Below are positions 5,034-5,064 of a stretch of 5,064 nucleotides of DNA, piece after piece. Position numbers and translations under genes: made by a program. The stretch is taken from assembly GCA_008975185.1 (NCBI GenBank), contig BFAU01000242.1, positions 1-5,064 of the forward strand, given 5' to 3'. The notes under the pieces are model-generated. The model searched no databases. It was not told the DNA's origin and saw only the letters and a program-made list of their open reading frames with translations. This DNA comes from a bacterium MnTg04. Its GTDB lineage: Bacteria; Pseudomonadota; Gammaproteobacteria; Steroidobacterales; MnTg04. Within the stretch, counting starts at the first letter, position 1, and every line of letters starts with the position of its first letter.

Positions 5034-5064
5034 CTACTCGGCATCCAGGTCGCGCATGCTCAGG
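5034..5064 (-). CDS. C-terminal end of an unidentified protein
   Basis: The last nine complete codons of a minus-strand frame read LSMRDLDAE and end at TAG (5036-5034). The frame enters from the right window edge. Support is indirect: a strong intrinsic terminator follows 31 bases later on the same strand. The peptide is too short to name a family. A small inverted repeat, ATGCC (5030-5034) and GGCAT (5040-5044), surrounds the stop codon and may be chance. Confidence 0.5.
   Translation of the reverse strand, partial: LSMRDLDAE

Overview
The window reads as a gammaproteobacterial chromosome segment with moderately high G+C, probably from a free-living marine or soil lineage. The evidence is the dksA-gluQ gene pair, a single-domain QueF, a PHA-type PhaR regulator, and a two-helix TolB-like/TPR membrane protein of a kind I associate with marine Gammaproteobacteria. 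No mobile element, CRISPR array, tRNA or rRNA gene was seen, and no stretch longer than 300 bases lacks a gene.

Layout. The left edge (1-155, minus) is the N-terminus of the SMC chromosome-segregation ATPase, cut by the window. It is divergent from queF (267-680, plus), the preQ0 reductase of queuosine synthesis. Next on the plus strand come dksA (780-1523), with a long lysine-rich N-terminal tail, and gluQ (1557-2480), the glutamyl-queuosine tRNA(Asp) synthetase. phaR (2614-3144, plus) follows. A 571-residue TolB-like/TPR membrane protein (3180-4895, minus) converges on phaR. At the right edge are a strong hairpin terminator (4980-5003) and the last nine codons of another minus-strand gene (stop at 5034-5036).

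How the genes fit together. QueF makes the preQ1 precursor of queuosine, and GluQ-RS glutamylates queuosine at position 34 of tRNA(Asp). An early and a terminal step of one tRNA modification route therefore flank DksA, the RNA polymerase regulator that works with ppGpp. The control sequences are the most interesting part. dksA has a near-consensus promoter with an all-G/C discriminator, which overlaps the longest-ORF ATG and favours a downstream TTG start. The gluQ start codon sits in the loop of a 13-pair stem-loop that also resembles a terminator. DksA itself has only two of the four usual zinc cysteines and carries a histone H1-like basic tail. I found no clear new multi-gene system. The best candidates for novelty are the dksA-gluQ control hairpin and the tailed, zinc-site-degenerate DksA.
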